Shown here one piece after another: positions 7,701 to 8,164 of a DNA stretch of 8,164 nt. The stretch's first letter is position 1, and every line of letters starts with the position of its first letter. The notes beneath the pieces are model-generated. The model saw only the letters and a list, made by a program, of their open reading frames with translations, had not been told where the DNA came from and searched no databases. The stretch comes from Thermoplasmata archaeon (GTDB lineage: Archaea > Thermoplasmatota > Thermoplasmata > Thermoplasmatales > Thermoplasmataceae): positions 1 through 8,164 of the forward strand of contig JAKBQK010000019.1 of the NCBI GenBank assembly GCA_021835265.1. Reading direction: 5' to 3'. A program made the translations under genes and the position numbers.

Positions 7701-7948
7701 TGCTTCCTGACGGCAATTATTCATTTACGTCTTCAAACGACGCCAATTATTCTTTCTCCGGACCAACAACAGTGAAAGTGGATGGCTCCAGTGTAACAGT
7801 AAACCTTACCTTCTTTAAAACATCAAGCACAGTCCCGCCGCCACATACTGGTTCCGTTTCTTTTTCATCAACTTTAATTTACGCTATAGCTGCTGTTGTC
7901 GTTATAGGGGTCATTGCTTTCGTATTCAGGGCAATCAGGAAGAAGTAG
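4781..7948 (+). CDS. Large sequon-rich single-pass cell-surface protein with SFVETGLP repeats
   Basis: This 1055-residue protein is built for the outside of the cell. The N-terminus is MISIVNKR followed by a hydrophobic segment (about 9-27), giving a signal peptide or anchor. A PPP-containing Ser/Thr linker (near 1017-1027) precedes a C-terminal membrane span (about 1030-1049) and the basic tail RAIRKK. Residues 859-939 and 940-1013 form two tandem beta-domains opening YTVSFVETGLPTGTSWSV and YLVSFVETGLPSGTSWSV, a module I know from archaeal surface proteins and thermopsin-like proteins. Fainter versions appear at 101-109 (NITIDESGL), 558-566 (LSIQNVPIG) and 757-767 (ending INQNGLP). PEGA-like turns recur: LPKGDYKIV (239), LGNGSYTIL (322), LPDGNYSF (975). 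By hand count there are about 37 N-x-S/T sequons and nine cysteines. There is one arginine (R440) between signal and tail, against about 23 lysines and far more Asp/Glu. I see no protease motif, so a structural, adhesive or S-layer-associated role is likelier than an enzyme. The start is chosen by the TATA box at 4752-4760; TTG 4760 would add seven residues and is rejected. Confidence 0.85.
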   Translation: MISIVNKRVIAVATVILFVVTFASFLMSNGAVGYNESGTNVSQDHQYSSQNNLLINSMHDSSKLVQASGLPGNILGKQTTGLNAVNSSVAMNSLGSDLQYNITIDESGLNLSCANWETELVGTSGTSYTTTATTSSSATASFKDAYFYQGYNYKLVFSVSPNTFNSHFVTLYNLNISVTPLSDVYNYTYSVDFPALFEQTFTFTNVYHTGSCIEGTISFNNTSSPISFSQSYDVGYLALPKGDYKIVLNYNYSQLSIPITVSGKASYSVQFELYKVEITVSSNYSISSDELFVEEADLNPFITCQNTLPMQLNGNNSYVAYLGNGSYTILLIVPITYTVNGYAYQDLFAYALDQDFSLSGAPLSIMASSPSLTTHLVTFSGVSDSIDISLEYEQSYACGFTNDLFYNSTSGTISENITTLSGPVVIEADVENSSQLYSYRLAFCFDSPSGANITVPLHKVSVDAVGTVAGSSTEFAATDQIHGNFGISLFGNLQVTFFNIDSNNATFYLPSSGSQIQVKNDYSNSNGCLSQTFTDNITSSTQEVNADFLTPHNISLSLSIQNVPIGSSHSISIYGQVGNISFTSTSYSTAFISPYANVSVYLHIYTCYSLSQISYCDSFYSDINTNSASFTIYPLYLHTIEIANPLINVKGDYLFDFAISSSKITDLNYLNQYSHSIYNVSSTEITVTNSTGKDLNLTFLAQNGTFYAYTIFAKFSGTFQIGSIFSLSYSFLSVGTISLNSTSVTSNKISIPEVTLATVTINQNGLPLPSLFSYFSSTSGNYFGFVYAESFYPADFYLGVKNVSLNIILPVSTSVQVTMYSDTPFIMFDPESESCSVSNHTDYKTGLVLPSEYEVAKTYTVSFVETGLPTGTSWSVTFNGSTNESSTNTITFTEANSSYQFTIASISGYTVSPASGTIIVNGSSVSKDITFTLKSTVTKYLVSFVETGLPSGTSWSVTVDSMTNSSTGNTISFMLPDGNYSFTSSNDANYSFSGPTTVKVDGSSVTVNLTFFKTSSTVPPPHTGSVSFSSTLIYAIAAVVVIGVIAFVFRAIRKK
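7355..7819 (+). repeat. Two tandem ~80-residue SFVETGLP modules
   Basis: Unit 1 is 7355-7597 (residues 859-939) and unit 2 is 7598-7819 (940-1013). Both share VSFVETGLP[TS]GTSWSVT, a middle strand NTI[TS]F, and a closing strand around V[ND]GSSV. The proteins are clearly similar, but the DNA has diverged at many third positions, so this is an old duplication or a domain family, not a recent copy. Confidence 0.8.
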
Positions 7949-7975
7949 ATCAAAAAGATATCAAATATATATCAA

Positions 7976-7993
7976 TTTATTTCTTTATTCTTT
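7976..7993 (+). terminator. Possible T-rich terminator of the surface gene
   Basis: T-rich sequence begins 28 bases after the TAG at 7946-7948 and overlaps the last codons of the converging gene. On the other strand a short TCTTTTTG (7950-7957) could end the flavin-reductase-like transcript. The two genes leave only 28 bases between their stops. Confidence 0.3.
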
Positions 7994-8164
7994 CACCAAG
8001 ATGGAAAAATTTCCCTTGATGAAAGACTAATGGTCTTTTTTCGTCATCATAGTATCCTTCCAGCACTTTACCAACAAACGCTGCATGATCCCCCATTTTG
8101 AATTCGTCAATAACTTTGCATTCATAGTTTGAAATTGATCCGTCTACCAGCGGTGCTTTAATGT
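7977..8164 (-). CDS. Flavin reductase family protein, C-terminal part (partial)
   Basis: Only the last 61 residues are in the window; the frame is open from the window edge (first whole codon at 8162) to TAA at 7977-7979. The visible part reads DGSISNYECKVIDEF, then MGDHAAFVGKVLEGYYDD, then RPLVFHQGKFFHLGERIKK. The Y-E-C-KV strand, GDHxxFVGxV and PLVFxxGxFxxLGE are the C-terminal strands of the FMN-binding split-barrel flavin reductase-like domain. These proteins bind FMN and often reduce flavin with NAD(P)H for a partner oxygenase or other acceptor; the exact substrate cannot be told from this piece. It converges with the surface protein gene, with 28 bases between stops, and there is no sign that the two are related in function. 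Confidence 0.75.
   Translation of the reverse strand, partial: IKAPLVDGSISNYECKVIDEFKMGDHAAFVGKVLEGYYDDEKRPLVFHQGKFFHLGERIKK

Noticed and set aside
4781..7948. Thermopsin-type acid protease
   Set aside because: The SFVETGLP modules can accompany thermopsin-like proteins, but I see no thermopsin catalytic domain, and the body is repeat-like beta sequence.
1..8164. Mobile element, CRISPR array, tRNA or defence island
   Set aside because: There are no transposase or integrase motifs, no flanking direct or inverted terminal repeats, no regularly spaced repeats and no cloverleaf-like sequence seen by eye.

Overview
The window looks like chromosome of an AT-rich archaeon, most likely of the Thermoplasmata (the acidophilic Thermoplasma, Ferroplasma or Cuniculiplasma type). 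Several things point that way. Starts sit about 25 bases downstream of TATA boxes with no Shine-Dalgarno sequence, which indicates leaderless transcripts. There is an MthK-type channel and a multi-membrane DUF2079 protein. A huge, Asn/Ser/Thr-rich, Arg-depleted cell-surface protein ends in the 'SFVETGLP.GTSWSVT' repeats that I associate with surface proteins of these archaea. The lineage call is from family knowledge and is not proven by a marker gene.

Layout: (1) 1-337 holds a short plus-strand gene (84-263, 59 codons, unknown function) behind its own TATA box. (2) 338-1453, minus strand, encodes a BNR/Asp-box beta-propeller protein. (3) 1562-2584, minus strand, encodes a two-TM potassium channel with a C-terminal RCK (TrkA-N/TrkA-C) module. 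(4) A 113-bp divergent promoter region separates it from 2698-4437, plus strand, a DUF2079 GT-C-like membrane protein. (5) 4438-4780 is a non-coding spacer with a T-rich terminator and a strong TATA/BRE. (6) 4781-7948, plus strand, encodes a 1055-residue single-pass surface protein. (7) 7977-8164, minus strand, is the C-terminal end of a flavin-reductase-family gene that runs off the window.

The genes do not form an obvious operon; almost every one has its own promoter. Two are plausibly linked in function. The DUF2079 protein has the look of an extracytoplasmic-facing GT-C glycosyltransferase, and the adjacent surface protein carries about 37 N-x-S/T sequons. A role in surface glycosylation is an inference from this proximity. 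I found no tRNA, rRNA, CRISPR array, insertion sequence or integration site, and no clear sign of a new multi-gene system. The most unusual object is the surface protein: a probable chain of diverged beta-domains with only one arginine in its whole ectodomain.
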